Source of the DNA: Narthecium ossifragum
Lineage: Eukaryota; Streptophyta; Magnoliopsida; Dioscoreales; Nartheciaceae
DNA: 64,000 bases
Direction: 5' to 3'
Assembly (NCBI GenBank): GCA_963920575.1
Contig: OY986972.1
Span: 23,980,672-24,044,671 of the forward strand
A program made the position numbers and the translations under genes. The notes below the pieces were generated by a model. That model had not been told where the DNA came from, made no database searches, and was given only the letters and a program-made list of their open reading frames with translations. Below, piece after piece: positions 11,181 to 22,205 of this stretch (position 1 is its first letter; the number at the start of each line of letters is the position of its first letter).

Positions 11181-12654
11181 TGGCCATTGTTGTGTGTGTC
11201 CATGCATATGGTTCAGCTCTCTGTGGTGGGGGCAGGGAAAATGTTATATATATTAGGCAATTCAATGTCTCGTATCGTTATTCCATCGGGTACGTAACAC
11301 CCATCCCTACTTACCCTAACCATCCACATCCGCATCCACATCCGCTAGCCTTATCTGCATGACCAGCTGTCCATTTTTTTTTTCTCTCTATGACTCAACT
11401 GTCACGTATGAGAAAATAATTATGACTCATAAAATCTGATCTTATATAATAAATATAGCTATTATAATGCTTGGACAATAGACAATTTCCCACAAGAGAA
11501 AACTATAAAGAAGAAAAGATATACATGAAGAGTCCGCCAAATATGAGAGACTATAACTAAGAAAATAAACATATATTTGGAAGGAAAATAACGTGTAACA
11601 CACAGGGCCGTCCTTGAGTTTTCAAAACGGGGCCTTTTATATTTCAATGATTAAATTTCAAACATGTAAAAATCACATTAAAATATTATAAACATTTAAA
11701 AAGGTAAATCCATAAAAATATTTCTCACTAAAATTATCCAAAAAAAAAATATTTCTCACTAAATCCATAAAAATATTTCTCACTAAAATTGTCCTAGGGC
11801 ACCAGCCGCACCAGTTGAGGGCATTGAGTTGAGGCTGTTGAGCTTCCTGTAAAAGCAGCAAAGGGATGATGAACTACCCTGTACCCACGGAACCCATCAA
11901 AGTACCAAGCTAAGGGGGCCTTAAAATTGACTTATTTTTGAGAGACCCAAGGCCACGGCCTGGTGAGCCTCGGCCTGATGGGCCTTGGCCTAGGGACGGT
12001 ACTTACACGCCCAACTTTTGAGAAAAATATTGGAAGAGATCACAACCAATGCTTTGGTTAGAATGTCGGCCAATTGCTGAGAAGAATTAGGAAACATGCA
12101 GCGTTCGAATGAGCTCAGAATGAATTTTCTCACGAACTAAGTTCGTGACAATAATTAACTACTGTTAGCCAAAATAATGGTTAACTCATAAATGATGGAC
12201 ACGTAAGCAAAAAGTAATTATTAAATGGACGATAACTACATAATCTTATCGACCAGATGAAACCTATCGACTAAATGAAGATAGAGTCTATCGACCAAAT
12301 GAAACGATGGAATCTATCGACCAAAATGGACGATATCGTCCATATGGCACCATCATTTAAAGGACTATGGACGATCATCGCCCAAAAGTCACAATTGGAC
12401 ATGTTACTCAATTTTATCGTCCAAAAGTAATTAACATGTGTGTCAAATATGGTTAAAAAACACATGCAGGTATGACGTGGACAAGAAACGATAAGTAAGC
12501 CAGCGTAATCATGACGTATGCAATGAACGAGAATTGACCACGTGTACTCTCCAAACCAGACACAGACGTGGGAGAAGCTGTTACGGAGCAGTTCGCACAC
12601 GATCTCCTCTTTCCACGCCATCAACCCTCAAGGCGGGAGCAGTTATTCAGTTCC
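11181..12654. other. Intergenic, with short local duplications
   Basis: No gene. A 33-35-bp block containing ATCCATAAAAATATTTCTCA occurs at 11708-11739 and again at 11763-11793, with a partial third copy between them. At 12245-12320 the phrase CTATCGACCAAATGAA recurs in variant form three to four times. The stretch 11890-12000 has GGCCT-rich phrases (CACGGCCTGGTGAGCC, TGATGGGCCTTGGCC) that look transposon-derived. Confidence 0.5.
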
Positions 12655-12658
12655 TTAG

Positions 12659-12667
12659 TATAAATAG
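12659..12667 (+). promoter_or_regulatory. Orphan TATA box of a promoter-like or LTR-like segment
   Basis: TATAAATAG lies here, followed about 75 bp later by a good splice donor (CTGTAAGTTAAT, near 12743) and an AATAAA at about 12755. A T-rich, intron-like tract runs on to about 13400. This resembles either a plant promoter with a leader intron whose gene has been lost, or the U3-R part of an LTR. No coding sequence follows before the MULE at 13500. Confidence 0.35.
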
Positions 12668-13490
12668 CTTCTCTTCTCCACTGTAAACCCCCCCGACAAC
12701 CTGTAACCTGCTCTTAAGCATGGCTTTCGTTTCTTTTATACCTGTAAGTTAATTAATAAAGCTTTCAGTTTGATTAATGGCGTCTTTTATTGCTTTCTTA
12801 GCATAATCTCAATAATGTAGTCGTTTTAATCGTCTTCTCCTCTTTTCTTTTTGTTTTTTAGTTCTAAATTAATGGATTTCTTTCCATTTCAGTTTTCTGT
12901 CCGTTTCTTTTCCATAGTTTAATTAAGTTAAATTAGTTCTAAGTAAGACTAAATTAGTCTTTTAATTACTGTTTTCGTTATTCATGATCATAGGAGTATT
13001 TTAAGATTAATTTAGGTTTAATTAGTCATTTTTATTGCTTTTCTTACAGCTTTCTTTACTGTTTTCCATTAGAATAAGTTACTGCTTTATTAGATTAAGT
13101 TAATCCATAGATTTAAATGCATTTCTTAGATTCAGTAATTTAAGTTGATCTTTATGCTTTAATTAATTCCGTAATTTTAGATAATTTACTGCCTTTCTTA
13201 GGTTAATCTTGATAATTAGTTTATTTAATTAGGTCTAATCTAGATTTCCATATTACTTGACATCTCTGATTCGTTAATTCGAAAGAGCAGAACTCAACTA
13301 CAATCATCTGATATTTAAGTGTAGAATAGGATTTTAACTTTGACTATTTGACCGGTCAACGGTTGGATTTCCTCTCTAACAACTACTTTATCACTTAGTT
13401 GGTGAGAAATTTAGATTAGTGCATGGCCATGCTGAGAAGCAAAACATATAAAAAGTTCACGCGCATTGCTTCCAACTCCCAAAGACCTAA
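12668..13490. other. T-rich intron-like DNA
   Basis: Long runs of TTAATTAAGTT-type sequence with no reading frame. It may be an untranslated leader intron belonging to the promoter-like segment at 12659, now without a gene. Confidence 0.35.
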
Positions 13491-13731
13491 TATATAATAG
13501 GCTAAATTTTCAATTAGTACCCTGTAGTTTGACCGATATTTTTATGTGGTCCTTATATTTCAAAAAGTTGCAATACAGACCCTCATATTTAAGAATCTCT
13601 CTTATGTGGTCCGCCACGTCAGCTTCCGTCGAACGCCGTCAACCAGCTAACGGCAAACTAGCACACGTGGCCTATTTTTATCCACGTGGCCATTTTTAAA
13701 TATATTTTATTTAAAAACTAGCCTAGTCAGC

Positions 13732-14345
13732 ATCTTCTTCTCCCTCTTCTCTCTCTCTCTTCTCCCTTTCTCTCTTCCGACCAGCTCACCATCGTCCCCG
13801 ATGTCGCCGTCCCACCTCCATCCCAGCTCCATCCGAGCTCGCCGTCGCCGTCCTGATCTCGCCATCCCCGATCTCACCGTCGCCGTCCCTCTTCTTCTCC
13901 CTCTTCTCTCTCTCTTCTCCCTCTTCTCTCTTCCGACCAGCTCCATCCGATGTCGCCGTCCCACCTCCATCCCAGCTCCATCCGAGCTCGCCTCCCCGAT
14001 CTCGCCGTCCTGATCTCGCCATCCCCGATCTCGCCGTCGCCGTCCCTCTTCTTCTCCCTCTTCTCTCTCTCTTCTCCCTCTTCTCTCTTCTGACCAGCTC
14101 CATCCGAGCTCCATCCCAGCTCCATCCGATGTCGCCGTCCCACCTCCATCCCAGCTCCATCCGAGCTCGCCTCCCCGATCTCGCCGTCCTGATCTCGCCA
14201 TCCCCGATCTCGCCGTCGCCGTCCCTCTTCTTCTCCCTCTTCTCTCTCTCTTCTCCCTCTTCTCTCTTCTGACCAGCTCCATCCGAGCTCCATCCGAGCT
14301 CCATCCGATGTCGCCGTCCCACCTCCATCCCAGCTCCATCCGAGC
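13732..14345. repeat. Minisatellite inside the MULE (unit about 157-180 bp, four copies)
   Basis: Each unit starts with a pyrimidine tract, CTTCTTCTCCCTCTTCTC (13734, 13891, 14046, 14227). It is followed by CTCCATCCGAGCTCGCC and CCCGATCTCGCCGTC phrases. It produces long open frames in several registers on both strands (RERRGRRRG-type low complexity on the minus strand). These are shadows of the repeat, not genes. The first copy overlaps the inner part of the left terminal repeat, and the pyrimidine tract recurs inverted at the right end. Confidence 0.85.
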
Positions 14346-14623
14346 TCGCCTCGGATCCATCACGCCGTCGCCGTCCCGATCTCGTCGTCGTCGTCCCACC
14401 TCCATCCCAGCTCCATCCGAGCTCGCCTCGGATCCATCCCGACGTCCTAGAGATTGGACGAGGTGGTGATGGGTTTGGCGGCGATCTTGCCGACCCACCT
14501 CCATCCCAGCTCGCCACGGATCCTTCCCGCCATCGCCAACCCGATCTCGCCGTCGCCGTCCTGATCTCGCCGTCCTCGCGTTGGTGTACCGCAAGATGCA
14601 CAACTCCCAGCATCGAAGGCGTC

Positions 14624-15043
14624 ATGGAGCTCCCTTGGTTCAAGAGGTCTCTCAGCATCGACTCCCAGCTCTGCCTCTTGGAATCGGTGGCACCCAACTA
14701 CGAAACCCTCGGGGCTCCGCCGATTTCTCGATCTCCTGGATTGGATCTATCGGGGCTGTTCGACGGAGGAAGCAAGCGGGAGCAAAGATTCACCTCGACC
14801 GCGCCGGTGGGCAGGATACTGGAGAAGATCGGCGAGGCCGGCGGGAAGCTCGGGTACACATTGCAGAGGAGGAAAGAGGGGGCCGTCGGGATGGGGAAAT
14901 GGGGCTCCATGTTGACGGTGGAGGTACTGGAGGTGGTGTCTCCGCTCCTGCTGGTGGACGTCGGCGGCGGCAGCGCGAGCGACGGCGAGCTGGTCGGAAG
15001 AGAGAAAGGGAGAAGAGAGAGAGAAGAGGGAGAAAATGAATAA
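14624..15043 (+). pseudogene. Captured CIPK C-terminal (NAF/PPI) fragment in the MULE
   Basis: A 139-codon open frame starts at ATG 14624. Its middle contains SPGLDLSGLFDGGSKREQRF, then a P-x(3)-I-x(2)-KIGE segment, then VEVLEVVSPLLLVDV. This is the layout of the CIPK regulatory region: the FISL/NAF neighbourhood (SxGLDLSGLF), the RFTS step and the EVFEVxPxLxVVE block of the PPI domain. The start, PWFKRSL, resembles the end of a CIPK kinase domain. The NAF triplet itself is not recognisable: the residues before SPGLDLSGLF read GAPPISR. The last 30 residues are terminal-repeat sequence of the MULE. The kinase catalytic part is absent, so this is a captured fragment, possibly transcribed but not a kinase. 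Confidence 0.7.
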
Positions 15044-15315
15044 AATATGTTAAGAATGTTAAAAATGTTAAAAATGCTGACAAGGCTAGAAAATTAATAA
15101 AATATGTTAAAAATAGCCACGTGGATAAAAATAGGCCACGTGTGCTAGTTTGCCGTTAGCTGGTTGACGGCGTTCGACGGAAGCTGACGTGGCGGACCAC
15201 ATAAGAGAGATTCTTAAATGTGAGGGTCTGTATTGTAACTTTTTGAAATATAAGGACCACATAAAAATATCGGTCAAACTACGGGGTACTAATTGAAAAT
15301 TTAGCCTATATAATA

Positions 15316-17744
15316 CCCACATCGTCTTAAGAACCTTATTTTCTAGCATGCCTGATCTGTAGTACATACCTTTTTGTTTCCTTAAAGATGGATTAATGAG
15401 TATTGCAAACGTCATCCTAGCTTTTTAAAGCTTGTCAAAGATATATACTATAATAAACGCGAATGATGAGGCTTGCATGCTTTGTCTCATGTTTGATTGT
15501 ATTACTGGTCATGGGGTATTTTATGAGAAATCTGGTGGATGATGATGCAGTCCATGACAACGTATTTTCTTCATATTTTTTAGAAGATAAATTTTCTTGC
15601 TCATGAGGTGATGAGTTCGGCAAGATGATCCGCGGCCATTTAAATGAACGCCTGACTAACCTGAGCCTCATGGGCCCGGGCAGGCCCAGTAAAACACACA
15701 AAATACTCACTCACACACTCTCTTTACCGCAACAGGGTTGCCATTATCTCCTATAAGTTACGATGGTTTCTCATGTCATGAGCAAGACAGCCTAGTTATG
15801 CTCTTTAATGTGAGCTCTTTAATGTGAGAGGCTGTCTGTCCTGTCCTGTGCGTACAGTTTTAGGAAGAAGATCATGTGTGATGACTCTAATTTTAGCAAT
15901 GCTAACCTGTAACATGCTTTATGCTTGACCAGCTTAAAGCAACATGAAAGTGATAGCCAACTCACCATTATAACCAAGACCTGATCCTATCCTATAAATT
16001 ATCACTAATTTTAATTAATATTTTCCCATGATATATCTTAGGTTTTCTAACTTAATCTAATCAAGATTGTTGTTGATGAGTTTTTGATGGTGCCATGTCC
16101 AAATCATGTGATGTTGAGGTGTTTAAACACTATGTCCAGATATTGCATGAAGTTTTGGATGTCTCATAAACTTAATGTGTTACCAAACATGTGATCTCTT
16201 TGTAGTCAGGGGTTAGCAAGTCATTCTAGCAATAGATGTAGACACATTTGTAATCTCAAAGTTTCTCATGGTGTCCAAAAGTTAAAAGAAGACCAACAGA
16301 TGATTGACTAATGATCATCAGAGAGCATGCCTCCTTCATGAATCATGCATTTGTGCCCTCTTATAAACAAACCCTTCTTTCTAGGAAAAATTCTTTAGCA
16401 ATTGATGTTTGATCTCCATTTGCTTTGAGTTTTTGACATAGAGTCCTAGACTTAGTCCTAGCCCATATCCACTAATTTTGGGACAGTCTCATATTCAATT
16501 GTATGGCCCATAATTCAAACAACTCTTTGAAATGATCCAAAACCCAAATTGTGACAAATGGATAACTCCAAACCAAGCAATTAATTAAACTAATCAGTCT
16601 TCTCAATGTTCTCATGCCACCATGTAAACATAAAGTAGTTTGGACAATGCTGGGAACATAGTAAGACAACTAAAGTTAGACAAAAATCTTACAGTACTGG
16701 TGTTTTTATTTCTTGTTTCATACAATGGATCCAAGAACACAAGGATGAAAGAACACGAGGATGAATCAGTATGTAAGTTTTTTTTTTTTTTTGGGAAGAA
16801 TCAGTATGTAAGTTAACAATCTCCTTATGTGCATTTGATAGGATCTAGTCACCTTAAAATCTCTTAACAGCTACTATCTCTGTTAGCATATCTGCAGTTT
16901 AAGAAGAAGGAATAAATTTCAAATTAAAAATCAAGTTCAGAGTTCTTGCAATGCACAGTATCCTGTCATGCTATGAATGATACCATGAACTTGGTTTATA
17001 AGATATCCATATGCGACTCATTATCCAAATAGAATGGATCACATGCAAGAAGTTACATCAGTGTAGATACACTGAGATATACATGCATCATGGTCAGGTG
17101 TTCTTCATAAGGGGTACACTAGGAAAGCCAATGTTCCTTTGATTTCTTTGAGGGGCATTGCTGGCACTCAGAGGATTCACATGGGAAAGCAATGCTCTTT
17201 AAGTAACAAAGATGTTTGCTGGGCTGGTTTTGTTTTCTTTATTGTTTGTGGTAGAGCTGGATTAGCAGTGAGGCAATGCACTCATGAGAGTAGGAGAGTT
17301 TTGATGAGAGCTTAAGATTGTGCATGCCTTTGAGAGACATGGAGGAGGGAGGATAGTGTAAACATAGGAAGAGTAGGAGAAGAGTTGCAGAGATGTCAGG
17401 GCCCTCCCATAAGGCCTCAACCACTGTGTTGGTCCCTTCACCAGTAGTCTCATCTTCGCATCCTATCTGGCCACTGAGCTTTTGGGCATCAGCAATGTGA
17501 CTCCCTTTGGCCTTTCCTTTTCTTTTCATCCCATCAGCTCCATTGACCAGGCAGTAGAGGAGAGCTCTCTTTCCATTTGTCCTGTTACCCACATGAGAAT
17601 ATGGCTTTGTGGGTTCCTTTCTGTCATCCATCTTCTCCCCCAACTCCATCATTGTAGTCCTATTCTTCTCTTACTGTTTGGTCTGAGAATTTGGGATTGT
17701 CCTTTTGGTCATAAGTTCTGTTTGTGGAGATTTTATTGGAAGCC
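15316..17744. other. Intergenic DNA and 5' leader of the NPH3 gene
   Basis: No gene on either strand. Features are limited to a T16 run at about 16778 flanked by a repeated GAATCAGTATGTAAGTT phrase, and ordinary AT-rich DNA. The last 300 bp before 17745 are probably promoter and 5' UTR. Confidence 0.5.
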
Positions 17745-20617
17745 ATGGATGTTGTTTGTGATCTTGAAGTGAATGTTAATGGGGAAGAAACCTTCTTGGT
17801 GGATAAGGTGATTTATTCTTTGCTGTCTTCAATCAAGTGATTTGGAACACTTTAAAGAAGGGTTCTTGGGGAATTAGCTGAATTCCTTTTCAAGTAGCTG
17901 TTCTTGTTTTTGATCAGTTATTATCTTTTTCTTACTGTCCTTTGTTACAACCATTATCTAGCTTTGATCTCATCTTAGGTTTGTTGATCACTCTGTTCTC
18001 TTCTGTTGGTCAATCAAATCCATCTCCCCTCTTTATGGAATGTTGGTTTGGCATCAGTTCTCTCCTTCCTCTTTGATGGCTGTCCCTGCATTTATACTTA
18101 TGGGCATTTGTTGAAAGCCCTGCCTCTTTTACCTTCTCTCATTGATGACCTTCTCATGTGACAATTTAATGCTACATACCCTTTTAATATCTTCTCCATG
18201 AATCAGAGTTTGTTTTCATGTTTTTTTTCTAGTGTTTTCCTCGCTGTTTTTCAAAGAATTCTCTCTGTAATTTCCTTGAATCTATCTTATCTATTAAATG
18301 CTTATAGCTACTGGTCACCGTCTTTGCTTTGTCTATTTGCCAAAAGTTTGGAAGCATTCTTCTCCCTCCATTTATGGCTTCCTTCCTCTTTTCATGCATT
18401 TAATGCTTCGGTGGGTGCAACAGACAGAGAAAGAAATTTGAAATTTGTGAAGGAACTGTGTCTGATCTGCCATTACTTCCTTCAATTGATGCTGATTCCA
18501 TCTCACTCAGTACTAACAAACTCAATAACTTTCCTGACATACCTCCCTGTGCTAGAAAATTCTAGCTGTTTTCCCCCAGATATCTTTTAGCTGTTGAAGA
18601 AATTTGGAAGTGTTCATGAGTTGTTTGTATAAATGTGGTCCTTTTAGATTTCAAATTCCTTGCTTTTATCAGAATCTGAGTAGCTATTATTGTTGCCTGT
18701 TGCAGAGAATTCTTTCAGCCTTCTGTGGAAGACTAAGCAAGCTGACCAGCAAATTGGCGTCACCGGAGACGAAGCCGCCGGGAGTTATACTCCATGACTT
18801 GCCCGGCGGGCCGGAGGCCTTTGAGCTTGTGACAAGGTTCTGCTACAACAATGGCAGCATTCAGATGACTTCCACCAGCACTTGCCTTCTCAACTTTGCT
18901 GCCCATTTCATGGAGATGACCGAAGACATCTCTCCCTCCCCTAATTTGATCAAAGTCACTGAAGGGTCTCTAGAGGGAGTGCCTTACTGGACATGGCTGG
19001 ATGTGCTGACTGCTTTGAAGCAATGCCAGGATTGTTTTCCTTTGACAAAGACCTCTATTGTCCACGAGAAAATCTTGGATTCCCTGGTAGGGAGAATTGC
19101 GGCGACCACCGAGACAAGCCCTTCAGGTTCCTCGCCGGAGAGTGCCGGATTCCGGTTCTCTTGCGATACGAAGAGCACGATAAGCACGAAAACCGGCTAC
19201 CAACGAGCTTGGTGGTTCGAAGATCTGGTGGTCTTCAACTGTGACACCATTGAGAGGTTTATCAAGTGCATGGTCTCCAGAAAATTAGATCAGGTTGCAA
19301 TCAGTAGATTCTTGTTTTATTATCTCAAATGCAGGTTCACCAATGCTGCTGCAGCTGATGAGAAGAGAAAAGCTACTGAGATGGTTGTTGATCTGTTGTT
19401 TTCTCTGGAGAGGAGCTGTTTGTCTTGCAAGTGTTTGTTTGGTGTTCTCAGAACATCTTCATCTCTGAATCTGAGCAAGTGTTGCAGCAACCAATTGGAG
19501 GCTATGATTGGTACTCAGCTCGATCAAGCTACATTGGATAACTTGCTTGTTCCTGGGCAGTCTGGAATGGAGAGCCTCTATGATGTGAATCTAGTCTTAA
19601 GGTTTGTGAAATCCTTTCTCGCCAATGGTGGCCAGGGATCAACAGCAAGATTGAAGAGGGTGGGGATCCTGATGGACTTGTACATTGCTGAAGTGGCTCC
19701 AGACTCCAGCTTGAAACCTTCAAAGTTTGTTGCTATAGCTTCAGCCCTGCCAGATGATGCAAGAGACTCTCATGATGCGATTTACCGGGCCATCGATATG
19801 TACCTTGAGGTACGGTGTTTTCAGATCATACAAATCTATCTAAAATCTTATATGAACTCTGGAACTGAACCGATTCAATTTCCCCTGATATATCTAGTAT
19901 TTTTCTCATCTATGTTGTTCTCTCTTCTGCTAATGAAGAGAGAAAAACTATTTTTTTCTGTTTTTCCTGTCAATGATCTTCTTTGTGAAGGATTTAGACA
20001 GCTAGGAAGTATATAAACAACATCAAATCAAAGTCCTATATTTTAGAAACTTCACTATCTATGAATCAAGCAAATTTCTGCATAGCTGTAGTTAATGTGT
20101 ATTAGTTTATGCTGCCCAAAAGTTTCTGTTCTCTGAATCGAGTAAATTTCTTATGCTTAGTATTCTATGAAACTTGCAACAGGTTCATTGCAGACTGTCC
20201 GAAGAGGAGAAGACGAGGATCTGCTGCGCCATAAAATACGAGAAGCTCTCGTCAGAATCCTGCAAGCATTTAGCTCAAAATCCTAAATTCCCATCAAGAA
20301 CAGCCATCCAAGCAGTAATTTCTCAGCAGTTAAAACTGAAAAGCCTGCTCCAAGAAACCAACTACTTCAAATCCTATGGAAGCTCTCCTCACAAAGCAAA
20401 ACAGTGTAATGATGATGACCAAATTATTCTCTATGCCCAGAAGCTAGATCTCTCAGTAGAGAATGAAAAGCTCAGAGCCAATTTGCAAGGAATGCAGTGG
20501 AAAGTGATGGAACTGGAGAAGGTTTGCAGAAAGATGCAAACACAAATGGCAAAGATTATGAAGACTAAACTATCAAGTCCAAGTAGACCAAGATCACTTC
20601 CCAAGCTATGTTCATGA
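17745..20617 (+). CDS. BTB/POZ-NPH3 domain protein (At3g22104-like)
   Basis: Three exons, all joined in phase 0: 17745-17807, 18706-19809 and 20183-20617, giving 533 residues. NPH3-family proteins act as substrate adaptors of CUL3 ubiquitin ligases or as phototropin-signalling scaffolds at the plasma membrane. Exon 1 gives MDVVCDLEVNVNGEETFLVD, the start of the BTB fold, which continues in exon 2 with AFCGRLSKL and GPEAFELVTRFCYNN. The NPH3 domain begins with WWFEDLVVF near residue 190. The Tyr-containing motif HDAIYRAIDMYLE ends exon 2 and continues as VHCRLSEEEK in exon 3. A coiled coil (residues about 470-515, LYAQKLDLSVENEKLRANLQ onward) is near the C-terminus. Length and the very short N-terminus match the At3g22104 branch. 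A tiny first exon followed by a 0.9-kb intron makes the start easy to miss. Confidence 0.93.
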
Positions 20618-21961
20618 CTAGAAAAGCTTCATATGTATCTTTACCATAGTTTCTATGTATTTTTGTACAGTATTATTGAAAGGTGAGTCCCACAGCATGT
20701 TAAATAGTGTTTGTCCTGCTTTTAATGGAGGAGCAAAGCTGGTTGAGAGCAGGACAGCACCAATGAGAGATGGCTGGGTTGCTCCTTTTTCCGAATGCTG
20801 AGAAGTCTATTTCTACAGTTGTGCAGAAAAGTTTTGGTACTGCTTTTATTGCTCCTGCCGTCTCGAGGGCCCATAGAATTAGACACTGAATCTGTTTTCG
20901 CACATAAATATTGAATTTAAGATACGGACCATGAACAAAATGTTTAGCCTATTGAATCAATAGTTGGTGGATTTAGTAATGTAAATTAAAGTATGATATG
21001 AATGGTTGGTGATTTAACATGTTATTCAAATATTTCACTTGGGACAATGAGTGTTTGCTAGAATTTTCTAATTCCTCAAATCTTCATCTACTTGATCAAA
21101 AATCAAGGGGGGATCTTGAATGCATTTTAAAAGGGTTTGTACATTATGGTATTGCTCTCTTTTATTATATAAGTTCCTTAAGCATTGCCCTAGGTCATCA
21201 TTAACCTTTTCTTATTCCTTGGAACATTGAAGCATGTGGTGGATCAAAATGAGAATACAAAAGGCAGACACATCCATGGCATTCATAGAAGCCAATGCAA
21301 AAGCCATGGTCACAATGAAGTTGACTTGGATGAACTAAAATTAAACTAAAGTATTAGCATGGTACTGTGAAATGATAGTGTTCTCAGTTCTTACCTAGCT
21401 TTGGATCCCCTCAATAAACAAAGAACAACTAACCCATGAAAGTACATTGATGTGGAGGTCTACTCATTCTCCATCAAGCTTATGTAGGCATTCACTAATA
21501 AAATGATAGTGGTTTTATGCACTTGATCGCTTTTCTATTGTTAATTAAAAAATGTTGTTGTTTATAGGAATGGTATTAGTGCTATGAGCTTAAGTCTTAA
21601 ATTTACTACTTAAGGGTCGACAAGAAGTCCAACATTTATAGTTAAAAGAAACTAGTGGAGATATATATACATATTTCACTGTCAGTGGCTCATAAGCCAG
21701 CATGTTAGTTGCCTTGGTGCCAATTTATTTTTTTAATTTTCTTTAAGGTTAACCTTGGTGCTATATTTTTCTGGGGAAATTTCTAATACATGTATACCCC
21801 CGAAAAATGCTCAACTATATATATATATATATTTGTAAAATTAAAATTACATCTATACCCTTCAAAATTTCACGTTTTGCATATACAAGCCCTTGATCAT
21901 TGTGACTAGACAATAATGACCTTGAAATGACTACAATATCATTGATGCACCGTTACTTGAT
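20618..21961. other. Intergenic DNA
   Basis: The 3' flank of the NPH3 gene followed by AT-rich DNA. No gene or clear repeat until the MITE at 21962. Confidence 0.5.
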
Positions 21962-22205
21962 GGGATCGTTTGGTTGCTTGTATCAACTGATGCATTCTGT
22001 ATGAGTAGTGGGTCCAAAATAGTATTTGGTTGATCATATGCATCAACCAATACAGCATCAACTGAAGCAAAAAAGGACCTTTGATGTTGCATCAAATGAC
22101 CGTTTCACATGATGCATCATCAGTTAATACCAGAATTTGGTTGGCTGGTGCGGTATCAGCCGATGCAGAATGCATCATCAGTTGATACAAGCAACGAAAC
22201 AACCC
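21962..22205. mobile_element. Long-TIR MITE (TTGCTTGTATCAACTGATG family)
   Basis: The left end reads GGGATCGTTTGGTTGCTTGT and continues ATCAACTGATGCATTCTG. The reverse complement of the right end reads GGGTTGTTTCGTTGCTTGTA and continues TCAACTGATGATGCATTC, a terminal inverted repeat of about 33 bp with few mismatches. The 244-bp interior repeats GCATCA/TGATGC words and could fold into a long hairpin. I could not identify a convincing target duplication, so the superfamily stays open; the GGG...GTTTGGTT start is compatible with PIF/Harbinger. A half-copy of a related element is at about 26120. Confidence 0.75.

Larger units (their letters stand above)
13500..15306. mobile_element. Pack-MULE (Mutator-like element) carrying a CIPK fragment
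   Basis: The 1,807-bp element starts GGCTAAATTTTCAATTAG and its other end is the near-perfect reverse complement. The inverted repeat extends about 290-320 bp per side (13500 to about 13795; about 14985 to 15306), with only scattered mismatches in the outer 230 bp. A perfect 9-bp duplication, TATATAATA, flanks it at 13491-13499 and 15307-15315, the Mutator signature. There is no transposase frame, so it is non-autonomous. The interior holds a CT-rich minisatellite and a piece of a protein-kinase regulatory domain, which makes it a Pack-MULE. The close similarity of the two ends and the perfect duplication suggest a young insertion. Confidence 0.95.

Noticed and set aside
13707..14697. Long minus-strand frames of 139-303 codons rich in Arg, Glu and Gly
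   Set aside because: They read a CT-rich minisatellite inside a MULE in several registers and contain no domain; the repeat explains the openness.
14581..15039. Alternative 152-codon plus-strand frame starting MVYRKMHNSQ
   Set aside because: It overlaps the CIPK-like frame in a different register and has low-complexity Arg/Gly content.
17239..17652. Minus-strand frame of 137 codons upstream of the NPH3 gene
   Set aside because: No domain or codon bias, and it overlaps the likely leader of the plus-strand gene.
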